Shown here one piece after another: positions 9,458 through 21,125 of a stretch of DNA of 64,000 bases; the stretch's first letter is position 1, and each line of letters begins with the position of its first letter. The notes under the pieces are model-generated. The model worked only from the letters and a program-made list of their open reading frames with translations, ran no database searches and was not told the DNA's origin. Origin of the DNA: Cryptomeria japonica (lineage: Eukaryota > Streptophyta > Pinopsida > Cupressales > Cupressaceae); NCBI RefSeq assembly GCF_030272615.1, contig NC_081413.1, positions 103,128,239 through 103,192,238 on the forward strand. Reading direction: 5' to 3'. The position numbers and the translations under genes were made by a program.

Positions 9458-12169
9458 TTAGCATTTACCTCTGTCAAAAATCTGATTTTCATCACTTGAC
9501 ATATTGATCAAAACAAAGGCACCTTCTAGTAACAACTGAGCATGATCATTATAATCAACCTCTTTTGTCTCATTACTGAAACAACTAGTGTGCATATCTT
9601 TGGTTTGATTTTGAACTTTGTGATCACACACTATTTCAACACAAGTAAAATCATGAGACAAATCACCACAGAGACATTCCCACAAGCTGACATACCTTTC
9701 ACTGTCCCACTCAACTCTATCATTTGCAAAGACATCATCATGCTGAACTTGAAAAATAAAACACTCATTTTCAACATTGTAGTTCCTATCAGCACATACC
9801 TTATTATCATTTAAATCAATAGAATGAGGGACACTACTAACCAACTGATGCAAACAAGGAACATGAACATTACCATCCAGATGTGATACTTCACTATGCT
9901 GATCACACCTCATACTATCCTTGCTTATCAAACTGAAAACCTCTGCATTCTCAACATCCCATTCATGGAAAAGAATGCATACCTCCGGCTGAAGCAAATC
10001 CTCAGCTGAATCCTTTTCATCCATACTTATATCCCCCTGAAACACTTTCATTTGTGGTTTTAAATGATCATCACATAATCCATGCCTCTTACTTTCATCA
10101 TGAAATAATTTTTTACAACCCATGCTATTGCTGTTCGGAATTCCATCAGTATTATGGATTGGTTCATCATCCACAACATTTGGCTGATCAGTTATTTCTT
10201 CATACAAAGGGTTAGAAACAAAATGGACAATCCCTTTATGAACATTATGACACTGAAGTGATTGGTCTGTATCTATATCAGCATTGAATAAAGCATTAGT
10301 AAAATTGCTAAAGACACCATCCATTCGATCCTCATAATCATCTTCATCAGACAAAGAAGAAAATGAAACTTGGCTGGAACAATCCTCGGTGTTCCATGTT
10401 TCATATTCATGAGATTTTATTCTATGACCATCATTCTGAAAATCAAGATAATCAAACTTGTCTTGCCACAACTGATCTTCTTCACCAATTGAACACTCGT
10501 CATCAGCCAAAGAATGAACATGAACATCGCTGCAATTTACTTCATCTGATGAGTTTTTAGCATGTTCACTAAATCTTTCTGTCATAAAACCATCTGTTAG
10601 ATCAGCATGTTCATCAAGTATACAAACATTCAATTCACAGTCCTTTTCCGAAGAATCCTCTTCACTATATTTCAGAAGGTCTTCATCAACAGCTCGAAGG
10701 CTCTCCAACATTTGAACTTTCTTATCCACAACTTCAAGAGCTTTCTTAAGTTCTGCAATCTTCTGGACTTGCATTGCACTTTGTTGTTCCATGTGAGATT
10801 CCATAAACTTTTGTCCATCCATGTGTGCTATATCTTCATCGCAATCATGTGTACCATTACAATTTTCTGAATTAACATTGTGCATATCTTTCAAAAAAGA
10901 AAAATTATCAACATGATTACAAGAAGCAAAATCTGAAGTGAAATTTGAAAAAACATTTACTTCATCCTCAACACAATTGACATCATCAATGTTTAAAAGA
11001 GGATCAGCTATTGTTCGCACCAAACAATTCTGATTTTCATCATATTGCACACTTTCACTTGCACAAATAGCAACACTTAGTAATCCCTCTGTATTTGGTA
11101 TTTCAACATCAAATACATCAGCAACATGTAAAGATTGATGGTCATCACCATCATTATTTTCACCAATATTATCCTGGAGAGATGCATGATTCGCTTGATA
11201 GTTAGTAGCCACATAATCAGTATAACCGGCATACAAATCAAATGGTACATATCCCTTGTATATATCTATCTCTGTATCAGCATTTTCACAACACTTCCCA
11301 CTAATCATTCCATCATTACTGCGAGAGACAACTGACATTAATGGCAAAGGTTCTTGACTCTCATTCAAATCTGAAACACATGCATCATAATAGCCATTTG
11401 GAACTGCAGAGCTTGATGCACCTAAACAAGGAATGATTTGTTCAACTTCACATGGTATTTCACCATTGAATGTGCTTTGACAAGAAACAACAGGAGACAC
11501 GAATCTCTTCGAGATTCCAAACTTCAAGTTATTTTCCATATCCCTAGCTGTGTTAAAGGCTTCATACAAGGTTTTGGGTTCTTTGTTTCTCAATAGGAAA
11601 CCCATCTTCTCATCAAATGCACTCATGTAAACATCCAGACATACTTTATCATCAATTTTATACCTTCTGGAAATTTTGGACAGAGTTTGTGAAAATCTGA
11701 TGTTAAATGTGGGTACCAATTCATCTTCCCTGATTTGTATATAAGTGAACTCTTTCAACAAGTCGGAATCACTCACCTTCTCATCAAATTGATCCATGAA
11801 ATTTGAAACCAATTCTTCCCATGAGGTAATAGAATTCACTGGCAAAAAAGAGAACCAATCTCTTGCATCCTCTTTCAATGACTGAATAAACAATTTCATG
11901 CATACATCTTCTTGACAAATTTCAAACTCTCCTATCAAATCTGAAAATCTTTTCAAATGTTGACATGCTGATTCTGATTCCTTCCCACTGAATATGGGCA
12001 AATACTTTCTGATTTCTGTGGGTATGGGATTTGGGTAACTTGGAATATCTCTGAAATTTAGAGCAGCATAATGGTTCATGATGAAACTTCTCCTATTATA
12101 CGGTTGTGACACTTCACCAGGCATGGCTCTATGTGGAAATACACAAGACTGAAAATCTTTACTGCTCAT
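9458..12169 (-). CDS. gag: Gag-like protein of copy B, 903 aa, intact frame
   Basis: Second copy of the gag-like gene. The translation differs from that of copy A at one residue only (Ala to Val near residue 349, within SLHAADVFD). It has the same Retrotrans_gag-like N-terminal domain (about 55-215), acidic C-terminal region, predicted coiled coil near 460-500 and missing zinc knuckle. ATG at 12169-12167 was chosen over the upstream GTG. It sits between the four-PBS leader and a non-coding tail. With one amino-acid difference in 903 and no indel, the duplication or conversion that made the pair must be recent relative to the decay of the other elements here. Whether the protein is expressed cannot be told from sequence. 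Confidence 0.75.
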   Translation of the reverse strand: MSSKDFQSCVFPHRAMPGEVSQPYNRRSFIMNHYAALNFRDIPSYPNPIPTEIRKYLPIFSGKESESACQHLKRFSDLIGEFEICQEDVCMKLFIQSLKEDARDWFSFLPVNSITSWEELVSNFMDQFDEKVSDSDLLKEFTYIQIREDELVPTFNIRFSQTLSKISRRYKIDDKVCLDVYMSAFDEKMGFLLRNKEPKTLYEAFNTARDMENNLKFGISKRFVSPVVSCQSTFNGEIPCEVEQIIPCLGASSSAVPNGYYDACVSDLNESQEPLPLMSVVSRSNDGMISGKCCENADTEIDIYKGYVPFDLYAGYTDYVATNYQANHASLQDNIGENNDGDDHQSLHVADVFDVEIPNTEGLLSVAICASESVQYDENQNCLVRTIADPLLNIDDVNCVEDEVNVFSNFTSDFASCNHVDNFSFLKDMHNVNSENCNGTHDCDEDIAHMDGQKFMESHMEQQSAMQVQKIAELKKALEVVDKKVQMLESLRAVDEDLLKYSEEDSSEKDCELNVCILDEHADLTDGFMTERFSEHAKNSSDEVNCSDVHVHSLADDECSIGEEDQLWQDKFDYLDFQNDGHRIKSHEYETWNTEDCSSQVSFSSLSDEDDYEDRMDGVFSNFTNALFNADIDTDQSLQCHNVHKGIVHFVSNPLYEEITDQPNVVDDEPIHNTDGIPNSNSMGCKKLFHDESKRHGLCDDHLKPQMKVFQGDISMDEKDSAEDLLQPEVCILFHEWDVENAEVFSLISKDSMRCDQHSEVSHLDGNVHVPCLHQLVSSVPHSIDLNDNKVCADRNYNVENECFIFQVQHDDVFANDRVEWDSERYVSLWECLCGDLSHDFTCVEIVCDHKVQNQTKDMHTSCFSNETKEVDYNDHAQLLLEGAFVLINMSSDENQIFDRGKC

Positions 12170-13063
12170 TTTTCCTACTCCCACAAATGATTATACAATC
12201 TGGAATAAAAAACCTCAAGCAAGTATCCTTATACTGATCTATTCATAACACTGCTTGACACAAATCTTTCCTAAATTTGCATACTACGGAAGATCACATA
12301 CACTGAATATTTTAGCAACATAGATATGCAAATCAATTTTGAGATCCTCTCTTTCCCTCTAGACTAGTGCTATTCACTTAAATGGGAAAATGACATTACA
12401 CATTCTAATTTTCAGAGCACATATCTTTGCATTTGAAACCTCTGAAAAAATACCTGGAGATTTGCAGCTGTAAACTCTTGCAGATCGCGAGATTTACTTC
12501 ACACTTTAGCACGGTCTTTTATCACAGAGTCGCCACCTCTTGCATAGAGGATATTTTGAACAACAGAATGCCATTCAATCACAAATTTAATTCCCTTTAC
12601 TCCTTCGATCTTGCTGCAATAAACATTCTTCCAGGCTGTTTAATACTGGTATGAACCGCAGAGTCGCCACCCAATAAGGAATTGGGAAAAAATTTCACAC
12701 ACAGCTGAGAGAACTTCTTACAACTTTCAACCATGCACTCACTGTTACTCCTTCATATACTATGACATGATACACATATCATTATGCAGATCCAGAACAA
12801 GGAGCATTTTTTAGCTCATAAATTCACTTTACACTCTGTGCATACACCATGGACAGACTGGCTGGATATGAAATTGACAGGACTAGGGACACATTCAACC
12901 TCTGACCATATCAATCAAGCATTTATATCCATTTGTTCCCCAGCAGAGTCGCCATTTTTGTTGTGGTGACTCGGATGGGATAATCTCAACCTTATATGAA
13001 TTAAATCTTTCTTAACCAGAGGCTCTTGATAGTTCATTTACTCCCCAGCAGAGTCGCCATTTT
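12170..13063 (-). promoter_or_regulatory. 5' leader of copy B with the same four PBS-like motifs
   Basis: Equivalent to 4272-5165 with the constant offset. PBS-like motifs lie at 13043-13059, 12938-12954, 12659-12671 and 12525-12537. The motif at 13043-13059 next to LTR B is the likely primer site. Confidence 0.6.
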
Positions 13064-15668
13064 TGTTGTTCACCAAAAGTGATAACCCAAGAACACCTGC
13101 AATTGATCTATGAAGTAGCCAATTCAATCTATGAAGAACTTCAGGGCTTGGACAACATGACAAGGATTTGAATCCTTCTACTCTTCAGGCTCTGCAAAAC
13201 CTAGGCGGGTATACCTTTGATGCTTAGAATTAAACCTATTACACACCTATGACAGCATCAACATAAACAGATAGATCTCACTAAGGCTCCAAAACAAGTA
13301 GTTTATTGCAGATGGGCTAGATCTACACATAAAACTCAACTATACTTGAGCATGAGATAGATGAAACATTTCAAAACATAACACAAACTAAAGGTATTTT
13401 GATTGGATTTTAAATTGGTTTGAGAACCCCTTTAATTGCAAGATCAGTGCCTTATCCAAGGGAAACAGAGTCATACATCAAACTATAAATGAAAGCTTCG
13501 ATTGCAAATCCATCTTCATTATTAAATATTCATGCATTAATGCCTTGCATAAATGCATTACTAAGATCATTCACAAAATCATCAAATCTTGAAACTATAT
13601 TCCATTTTTTATGATTTATTGTAGAATTTAAATCCTTCCTTGAAGAATCCCTGCAAACAATCATAACTATCTCCTTGAGATAACAAATTTCATCCTCCTT
13701 GAGGATCTGATTTGATAAAATGGAAATACAAATCTAGAGACAATCCTGTGTGAATTTATGTATGCCTTACATACACAAGACCCTGCAACTAAAAACACCT
13801 ATAGCAAGAATTGAACTCCATTACTGAAGGAAAAGCCCTGCCCTGTACAATCTTCAAGAACGCTCAAAATTGGAAGCCATGAAAACTGGAGCCATTCTCA
13901 CAGAATTCTGGAACCCTTACAACTGAGAAGAATTCAGAATAAAAAGAGGAGAGAAGAAAATCAAATCTGCAACTGAATTGCCAAGTGTCTCCTCTCTAAT
14001 TGAATTTTGTTCCCATGGAAACCTCTTCTAAAATAACTCACATTTGTCAAAATTAACTTCATAATCAGATTCCTCACTCCGAGAGCTTTCCGAAAACATA
14101 TAACACTTTATACTTGGGCAAAAAATTGAGCCCTGGATGAATTAATTCTCATTTGTGCTCAGTCATTTAAATATTTCGAAATTTAATATAGTCAGAACTA
14201 TATCATTTATTCATTTAAAATTTAATTTTTTTGCCTCCATATGTGCTCTGACGCCTTGCCACGTGGCGGGGTCTGATTGGTCGATGGGGTTGACCGGACG
14301 CCACCTGGGATGACACTTCATCATCGCCACGTCATCTGCTTCGTCACTGCCACTTGGCCGCTTGCTTGTATGCCACATCATCGCCACCTCACCGGGACCC
14401 GCGTGCTGGACTGTTGACTGTACCCACCACCTACGTGCCACGTGGACGGCTCACGTTCATCCTCGCTATTTCGCGGGGTTTAAACTTCGTGCATCTTCCT
14501 TTGCGAAATAGCGCGAGCCGTTGATCTCTCTCGAACATGCTCGCTCGTTAACCCGGCCTTCGTCTGCAAAATTTCGCCTCTTTGTCTCGAGAAGCATGCC
14601 CACGTGGGGTCCACTTAGTCTTTGTCTAGTCACCGCCTCGATCGCCTCGGGAAATGTGCTCGGGCGTGGGCCCGCCTTGGGCGCCCATGGGCATCTCGTG
14701 TCAAAAGCCTTTAAGGCTTAGACATTATGTTACTGTGCGCTTTTGCATATAAACATTAAAAAAGAACACTTCCCAGTCAATGTGGGATATTAAGTTTTGC
14801 CTGTAGCTGCACTTTGAAGCTTTCTCCCTGGGTTTTAATGGCGATTTCTTTGCATTTGCTTGGAATTCGAAGCTCTTTGGTTTGGTTTTAACGCTGCTTC
14901 TCCTCCACCACGCACAAAGATTTACATTGGTGCTTGCATTTGCTTGGAGATTTCATACAAATTTCACACATGCCCCTTCACTCACCACGTGAACTGCTGG
15001 GAGGTCTTTGCTGCTGCTCCTTAGTTCTTTCCACTCCACACAAAGGGGGGTTTATGACTTTTAACAGCCAGTTGCATTTGCTTGAATGTATTTTGTTGTT
15101 ATGGCCTTTTCACATGCCACGTGAAGGAGGAGAGACTGCAGCAATTGTTGTGGAGTTTGTTGCTGCTGTTATAAGTTGCATTTCAAATGCCCTTCTCTAG
15201 CTACCACATGCTATAAACAAGGATGAGCTGCCAATGTATTTGGTTGATCTCTCTGCAACTTCACACAGGGCCAGGCACAGGAGGAAACAAATTCAAACTT
15301 TGGCACTTGCTTGATGGTTTTTATTTTTTGTTGCTTTCAATTGCTATGTGGGGGAGATGCTGGGATGGTTGGAGTCTTGCTTGCTGCTCTCAATGCCCAA
15401 ACAACACTCTTCTTTACTCCATAATACTTGCTGTAACTTTAGCTTTAACTTTTAATCTGCCCTCCCCTTTTCTTTACCACGTGAGCCATTGGGAATGGTT
15501 ATGGGTATTCAACTGATTTTGGATCCAGCACCTTGAACAATGTCTAAATTGAGGAACTGCTGCACATGTATTTGTTTGAAATTTTTGGTAGCTGCTGCAA
15601 CACTTCATAGAGGAAGGAACATTGGCCTGGAGACATGCATTCAACTTGACAACATGCATTTGCCATTC
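13064..15668 (-). repeat. LTR B (3' LTR of copy C, 5' LTR of copy B)
   Basis: It starts at the same PBS-adjacent TGTTGTTCACC as LTR A. The first 99 bp (13064-13162) match LTR A, after which the two diverge. The far end near 15668 is set by the start of sequence shared with position 1 and is uncertain by tens of bases. It has the same GCCAC/CACGTG-rich block and hairpin as LTR A, then a long patchily similar region with recurring CATTTGCTTG and TGAAATTTTT-like words. Confidence 0.6.
14445..14522. repeat. Conserved inverted repeat (hairpin) in LTR B
   Basis: Inner arms CGCTATTTCGCG (14464-14475) and GCGAAATAGCG (14503-14513), with outer arms GACGGCTC and GAGCCGTT. One difference from LTR A lies in the inner 3' arm and one in the outer arm, while the loop sequence is nearly unchanged. 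Confidence 0.65.
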
Positions 15669-16990
15669 ATTTGACCTGAAGCTTTTACATTTTTTAATAT
15701 ATAAAACATTGGTGGAGATATCTCTCTGAAATGTTCGAGGCTTAAAACTAATATGCAAGACATACACCATCAATCCATTAACAACCAATAAACTGGAGTC
15801 ACCTCTCACCGTTCCACTAGCGAATTGCAATCAAGCCAGGTTGGGCCCCAAAGTGGGTCCGACTAAAAAAAATTTCGTTTTCAAGTGACTGGCCTTCGAA
15901 ATGCTTTAGGAACTTCAAACACGCCTCTGGAATTGATCGACACCATTTTCGGATCATAAAATTGCATTTGACATCTTTCAGGCAATTACGCCACAATTTT
16001 CGCATTTAATCGCGAAGACGTAATTTTCAAACCTGTCAAAACACCTTTCTGGAGCTCGCCATCTGACAGGCGTGTACTTTGATATACAAGGATGATATCT
16101 ACCAAACGGTTTCTCAAGACGATTCCCGAGCGAAGAGATATTAATTTCCGAAAACGGCCAACTGGCTTTGTCGACACTGCGGACCTGATGAAGTCAATGT
16201 TCTGGCAACACATGATGCCTTTCTCAAAAATATCAAACGACCTCCGTAGGTCCTCAAATTCGGAACATAGGTACCTTTAAGTACATATTAAATCTTTGAA
16301 TTCTCAGTTCGATCACCCGACTGACAGGATGTAAACGGCGCGCTCACCAAAACGGCTACATTAACTGATCTAACACTGGGAGTGCGGATAACTGAATTTG
16401 ATAGCAAAATGAGCTCTTTTGAAAACCGATCAAACGGATTGGTAGAGCCTTGAAATTTGAAACGTAGCTCACCATTTATACCAACATTAGCCTGGGACAA
16501 ACATTCTGATATGACGCTCACCAGGACATTTTTACACTTGTGCAAACATCACAAACTACAAACGGATTTGGCTATGAAAACGGAGCAAACGGATTCGTCA
16601 AGACTTGAAATTTTGCAGGGTAACTCACTTTTATGCATACAATTGAATCCATTTTGAATTTCTCCATGACGATCAATAGGGAAAAAGATGTAATCGCTCA
16701 AAGAAGGCTATTCCATAAAATTTGCATTTGTGCCTAAAATGCACTTTCAGCTCACCCCTCGAAATGGGTACCTAGTAAACTTATCCAAACTGAATTCTGA
16801 AAGTTGCACATCACTGAATAGGCCAAATGAAAGGTGTGGTACATGAATCCCGAGCCTTACCCTCTGAAAATCAACCAGCTCCATTTTACCCCCTTGCTAA
16901 CTAAGCATTCAAACTGACTTATTTAGGTACTTAGAGCAAATTTTTGGATTGGGCCTCTAAAATTGACTCAATTTTAATCAGTCCCAACAG
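15669..16990 (-). mobile_element. Partial copy C of the gag-only element
   Basis: Corresponds to positions 1-1322 of copy A with few substitutions, then stops abruptly after CCCAACAG. Beyond 16990 the sequence belongs to a plus-strand Ty3 LTR. Gag and the 5' LTR of this copy are missing, so the break is a truncation or recombination junction rather than a simple insertion: the continuation does not reappear after that element's 3' LTR. Confidence 0.75.
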
Positions 16991-16992
16991 AA

Positions 16993-18474
16993 TGTATTTT
17001 GGCTATAGATTGCCTATTGGGGTAACTTATTGAGTTAATGTTTTAAAGGGAAATGCGGTGTTTTTGTTGAATTTAGTTAGTAAATGAGTCTTGGATTTTG
17101 AGTTAAACTTGTTAAGTGTTGGGCCTTGATTTTTACTTGTTATTTCCCTTCATGTCGTCTTGTGATGTGAGTTGACCATCTTTTAATTGTATTACCTCCT
17201 GTTGGTTCAAACTCTTGTAGGGGTTGTATGTAACCAAGTTTTTAGCAGTTGTGCTTGAATTCCATGGGATGTTATTTTAGCCCCTTTTTTCTTTCTTGGA
17301 GCATAAGGGAGAGTGGCTTCCAAGTGGGGGTCGGGGCCCAAAGTGGATGCTAGGATAACCCATTGGAAGTTGACTTAATAAGTGATAACCTAATAATGTA
17401 TTAGGGGGTTGGGTAGCTTATAACATTAAACAAGATTAATTGTGCCCCACTCATGGTTGAGTTCTCATATAGACTTGGGATGCAGTAGAAAGGCCTGGAA
17501 TGGCATGATCATCCACCTTGTCTTCTTGAAAGGTAAGTAGGCACCACATGAGACTTGGATGGCAGATGAGGGTTCAGGAGAGGCTATCGAGATAACCCAG
17601 GATGGGGGTCGGGGTCTATGGAGGCCTGCCAATATAACCCATTTCAAGCTATGTGATGACACTCTTCCCTTCTTGTGAAGTCATTTTTGTGTATTTTTGT
17701 CTTATGTGGATTTCCTAATGAATTATTTTAGACCATGTACTATATTCTTGTTGATTTCTTGAGGGCCTTATGTCTACCTCCTAGCATGGAGGGGTGGTTC
17801 CTTTTCGGTCCACATGGTCAGGTGGTAGTGTCTTTTTCCATCAAGTATTTTGTTACAATCTTGCGAGGATTGGCTTCATGCTTGCTCCAGCTTGCTCTCT
17901 TGGTTTTGGTCAGCTCAATGTACCAATGGTGTCTTTATGTATCTTCCTTTGGATATTTTATGTATCTTCATTGGATCTTATGTGGATCACATGTAATCTA
18001 TGTAATTGAATGCCTTCATGGCAAGAATGTAAACATGATGTATTTATAATGTACTTGTAATGTTTATATAACGAGACTTAGATGGTAGGAGTGTATACAG
18101 AACATTGATTTTATGCAACTAAATGTGTTTATAATGAATGCAACTTTTGAAATGTTTATGTAACAAATGTTAAAGTATATCTTTCAATCATTTGCTTACA
18201 TGGATTAATTTAATTGATTAATTTTTTTAAGTTCATGAATGTAATAATGCTATCTCTAGTTAGATTAAATTTCCTTAAGTAATTATTTCTTAGATTAAGT
18301 AATCCACATTGGGAAACCCTTTAGGAGTTGTGGTTAAGTCTTTCTCTTGTGCAGTAAAAGTGTAAACTTTCCTTTCATGTAGTTGTATGTTCTTTATATG
18401 TTTAAAAAAAAAATCCACTTTTTTTTTTGAGTTTGTTAGTTAAATCATTTAGGGTTTCTTGGTAGGGCATAACA
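16993..18474 (+). repeat. 5' LTR of the Ty3 element
   Basis: The 3' boundary is ...GGCATAACA just before the PBS. The 5' boundary is a tentative TGTATTTTGG directly after the copy C break. The segment 17671-18474 matches the 3' LTR, except that about 180 bp (roughly 17850-18035) is missing there. Facing runs of A and T lie near 18403-18429. Confidence 0.65.
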
Positions 18475-18476
18475 TT

Positions 18477-18489
18477 TGGTGTCAGAGCC
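18477..18489 (+). promoter_or_regulatory. PBS of the Ty3 element
   Basis: TGGTGTCAGAGCC, one mismatch from TGGTATCAGAGC, the complement of the 3' end of initiator methionine tRNA. It lies two bases inside the LTR end. Confidence 0.75.
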
Positions 18490-18631
18490 AAAATTTCAAC
18501 ACTAGGTACTTTAGTTTTATATGAGCCCATTTAATTTGTCCAATTGCTTAGAACTAGTGTATGTGTCATCCTTGTTGGTATCCTTTCTTTGTGATCTAAA
18601 CGTGTATTCTTGTGGTATTGTTTCTAGGGAA

Positions 18632-21125
18632 ATGTTTGGTAGAGGTAGAGGTCATGGTCGAGATCAAGGTAGGGGTTGAGGGCCTAGTCGCAGGGTTACT
18701 CGTCAGAATCCTTCACCTCAAGTTTCCCATGAGAGTGTTGAGGAAGAACAACATCAATTAGATCACCTAAGTGAGTAGAGGGATGTGAGTCAACATAGTG
18801 GACAACCTAGTGTTCAATAGGTTCCCAAAGGGGATTAGTTGCATCAGATGCATTAGGAGGTCCTAGCTCGTTTAAGCCCTGGACCTAAGGTTGGTCAACA
18901 AGGAAATATGCATCATGGGGAGTCTCACCAATTAGAGCATGTGGTTAGGGATAGAGAGAGATCTCCTAGGAGGAGAGAGGATGCAATTAATCATGAGGTT
19001 GTTTCTGTTGGTCACATGAGGGATCTATTGAGGTCTCGTCCTCCTACATTTGATGGCTTTGGAAGTGGATTGGAGGCTGAGACTTGGCTCATTGACTTGG
19101 ATAGGTGTTTCGCCATGCACTCGTATGGAAGCAACACCAAGGCGAGATGTACCATAATGCATCTTAGGGGTTTTTCTTCCACATGGTGGCAGCTAGAGGA
19201 ACAGAAGATTAATGTGGACATAGGTTCAACACCATGGGAGTTGTTTCAGGACAGGCTCAAAGATCATTTCCTATCAGACTAGTGGAGACAACGTCACACA
19301 TATGAGTTCCATGTGTTGCGCTAGATGGGGATGACTATTGTGCGATATGAGCATAGATTTTATGATCTCAAACAGTATGTTGGTATAGGTAATGATGAGG
19401 CAATTTTGGTTCAGCACTTCATCAAAGGTCTAAATGATCACATCAATGGTGGAGTTCAGGTGTTTGAGCCAAAATTTGTGGAGTTGGCCGTAGCAAAGGC
19501 TCAGCTTGTAGAGAAGAATTTATCTTGGGCACTAGGTGGACAAACTAGGATTTAGATTAGTAGTGCACCATCTGTCGGATCTGGAGCTTGAGGTGGCCAG
19601 TTTCAAGCTATTGTACCTGTGTGAGCTTGAATTTCATCCTCAGAATGTTACCTATAATAAGTTAGTTTCACAAAATACAATGGAAATGCATACAGGAAAT
19701 CCAAAATCCACCAATGAAACTACATGAAATACATATTAAAATAAAATATTATTTTACCTTCATGACTTATGTCTCATTGTGTCCTAACTCCACTGTTCCT
19801 GGTTGTAGATGGTGTGCTCTTAGACAATGCACTATTGGCTTCCAAGATGGCATATGAAGAATGGATTGATAACTTGTAGTTAACTAATAGTATGATATGC
19901 AAAGCTACATGATTATGCTAAAATGATAATACTATATGATTATATTGCTAAAATGATATTTGCTATTTGCTTCAAAAACTCACAGATGCATAAGATTGGC
20001 TTGAAGACTATTTTGAAGTCTCTTGAAGTCTCTCAACTGAAGCTCTTGGTTTTATAGACTTTGAGAGGATAAGATGATGTGGCTCAGATCAAGGGTCATG
20101 ATCAGATTTGCAGATTTGAATGGCTATGAGCAAAAGTGAAGGTTGAGAGAAAGGGGGAAGGAGAAGACAAGTGTCACTCATCTCACCTTGACTGGGTTGC
20201 TGACTGAGAGAATCTAGGGATGGTTGGAGGAAATTTAGGTATGGTAGGACAAGTGGACTCAAGTCCTTCCCAAGATGTAGGGGGTGTTGGAGAGAATATA
20301 GGAAATGGTTATGAAATGTGTGTACGTACACAATTTCATTAATTTTGGAGGTTGAAGATAAATCATGAATTAATATTTAAGGAATATTAATTTCTTTAGC
20401 CACATGCTTGATGAGTTGGCAAAGGGAAGATGAAGTGGAGATGGAGGGTGAGTTGGAAAAGGGATCAAATAATTCTGAGAATTATTTAATATTTGAGACT
20501 ATAGGATAGGAGAATAATATTAAATATTGGATATTTAATTGTTTGAAGGAAATAATTTAATATTAGACATTTAATTAACTTGGTCAGAGGAATAATTAAA
20601 TATTAGATATTTAATTAACTAGAAGAATAAGATAAGTGAGTTAATTAAATAGAAAGTCATGAAAATGAATTAAATAAATTAATCTTTTCAAATTAACTAT
20701 TTAATAGAAGAATAATTATTAAATAAATATAGAATATTTATTTAATTGCTCATAGCCAATTTTAGGTGTATATAGTACCCTTTAGGAGTTTTTAGGCACC
20801 CGCTAAGGGTGGACAACAACAGTAGCGGTTCCAACCTAAACAAAAGAATTTTCAAGGTCATTATGGGGGTAATCCTCAATACAGGAAGGACCAGAACTGG
20901 CAGCAGGTTAGACAAATTTTTTCGAGTCAGCCTTCTCAAAGTGTTTCTCGGGCCTCTAGTAGGGGCACTTTTCAATAGTCCTGTGTTCCAGCTAGAGGTA
21001 CATGGTTTGGCAGAGGTGAGTGTTTTTCTTGTGGCCAATATGGTAACATATAGCTTCTCATTGTCCTTAGAGATCACGTTAGATAGGGAGTCAGAGACCT
21101 ACTACAACTGTACCCACAGCTGAGG
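18632..21125 (+). pseudogene. gag: Ty3 gag pseudogene, split by an LTR insertion
   Basis: Starts at ATG 18632 with a Gly/Arg-rich N-terminus (MFGRGRGHGRD). The Retrotrans_gag domain follows at about 19020-19550, with the typical PTFDGFGSGLEAETWL entry and a WW core. Several premature stops, many of them TAG where CAG would be expected (near 18820, 18836, 18857, 19280, 19323), interrupt it. After the inserted LTR, gag resumes at about 20776 with a Gln-rich linker and a CFSCGQYGN zinc-knuckle start near 21021, followed by frame loss. It would have encoded capsid and nucleocapsid. Non-functional. Confidence 0.75.
19646..20775 (+). repeat. AT-rich LTR inserted in the Ty3 gag (family copy 1)
   Basis: This stretch splits the gag reading and carries no credible gene. 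It shares ordered words with 41421-43741 (TGTAGATG-TG-CTCT, TATGCTAAA, GATGTGGC-like) and the same very AT-rich terminal part, ending in TTTTAGGTGTATA. Copy 2 ends in ATGAGTGTCTACA and copy 3 in TTTAGTTTATACA. The TG start at 19646 and the end near 20775 are approximate, and no clear TSD was seen. Confidence 0.45.

Larger units (their letters stand above)
1..16990 (-). mobile_element. Tandem array of a gag-only LTR retrotransposon (TR-GAG-like), three units sharing LTRs
   Basis: Read on the minus strand, the order is partial copy C (15669-16990), LTR B, copy B with gag, LTR A, copy A with gag. Positions 1-1322 recur at 15669-16990, and 273-5264 recurs at 8171-13162 with a constant offset of 7898 and no net indel. 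Each internal region is about 5.2 kb and carries only a gag-like frame, with no protease, RT, RNase H or integrase seen. That matches the published class of terminal-repeat retrotransposons with GAG domain (TR-GAG). Sharing of LTRs between neighbouring units suggests unequal recombination between LTRs, or insertion into a sister copy. The window cuts copy A at its 3' side, so its downstream LTR is not visible. Confidence 0.8.
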
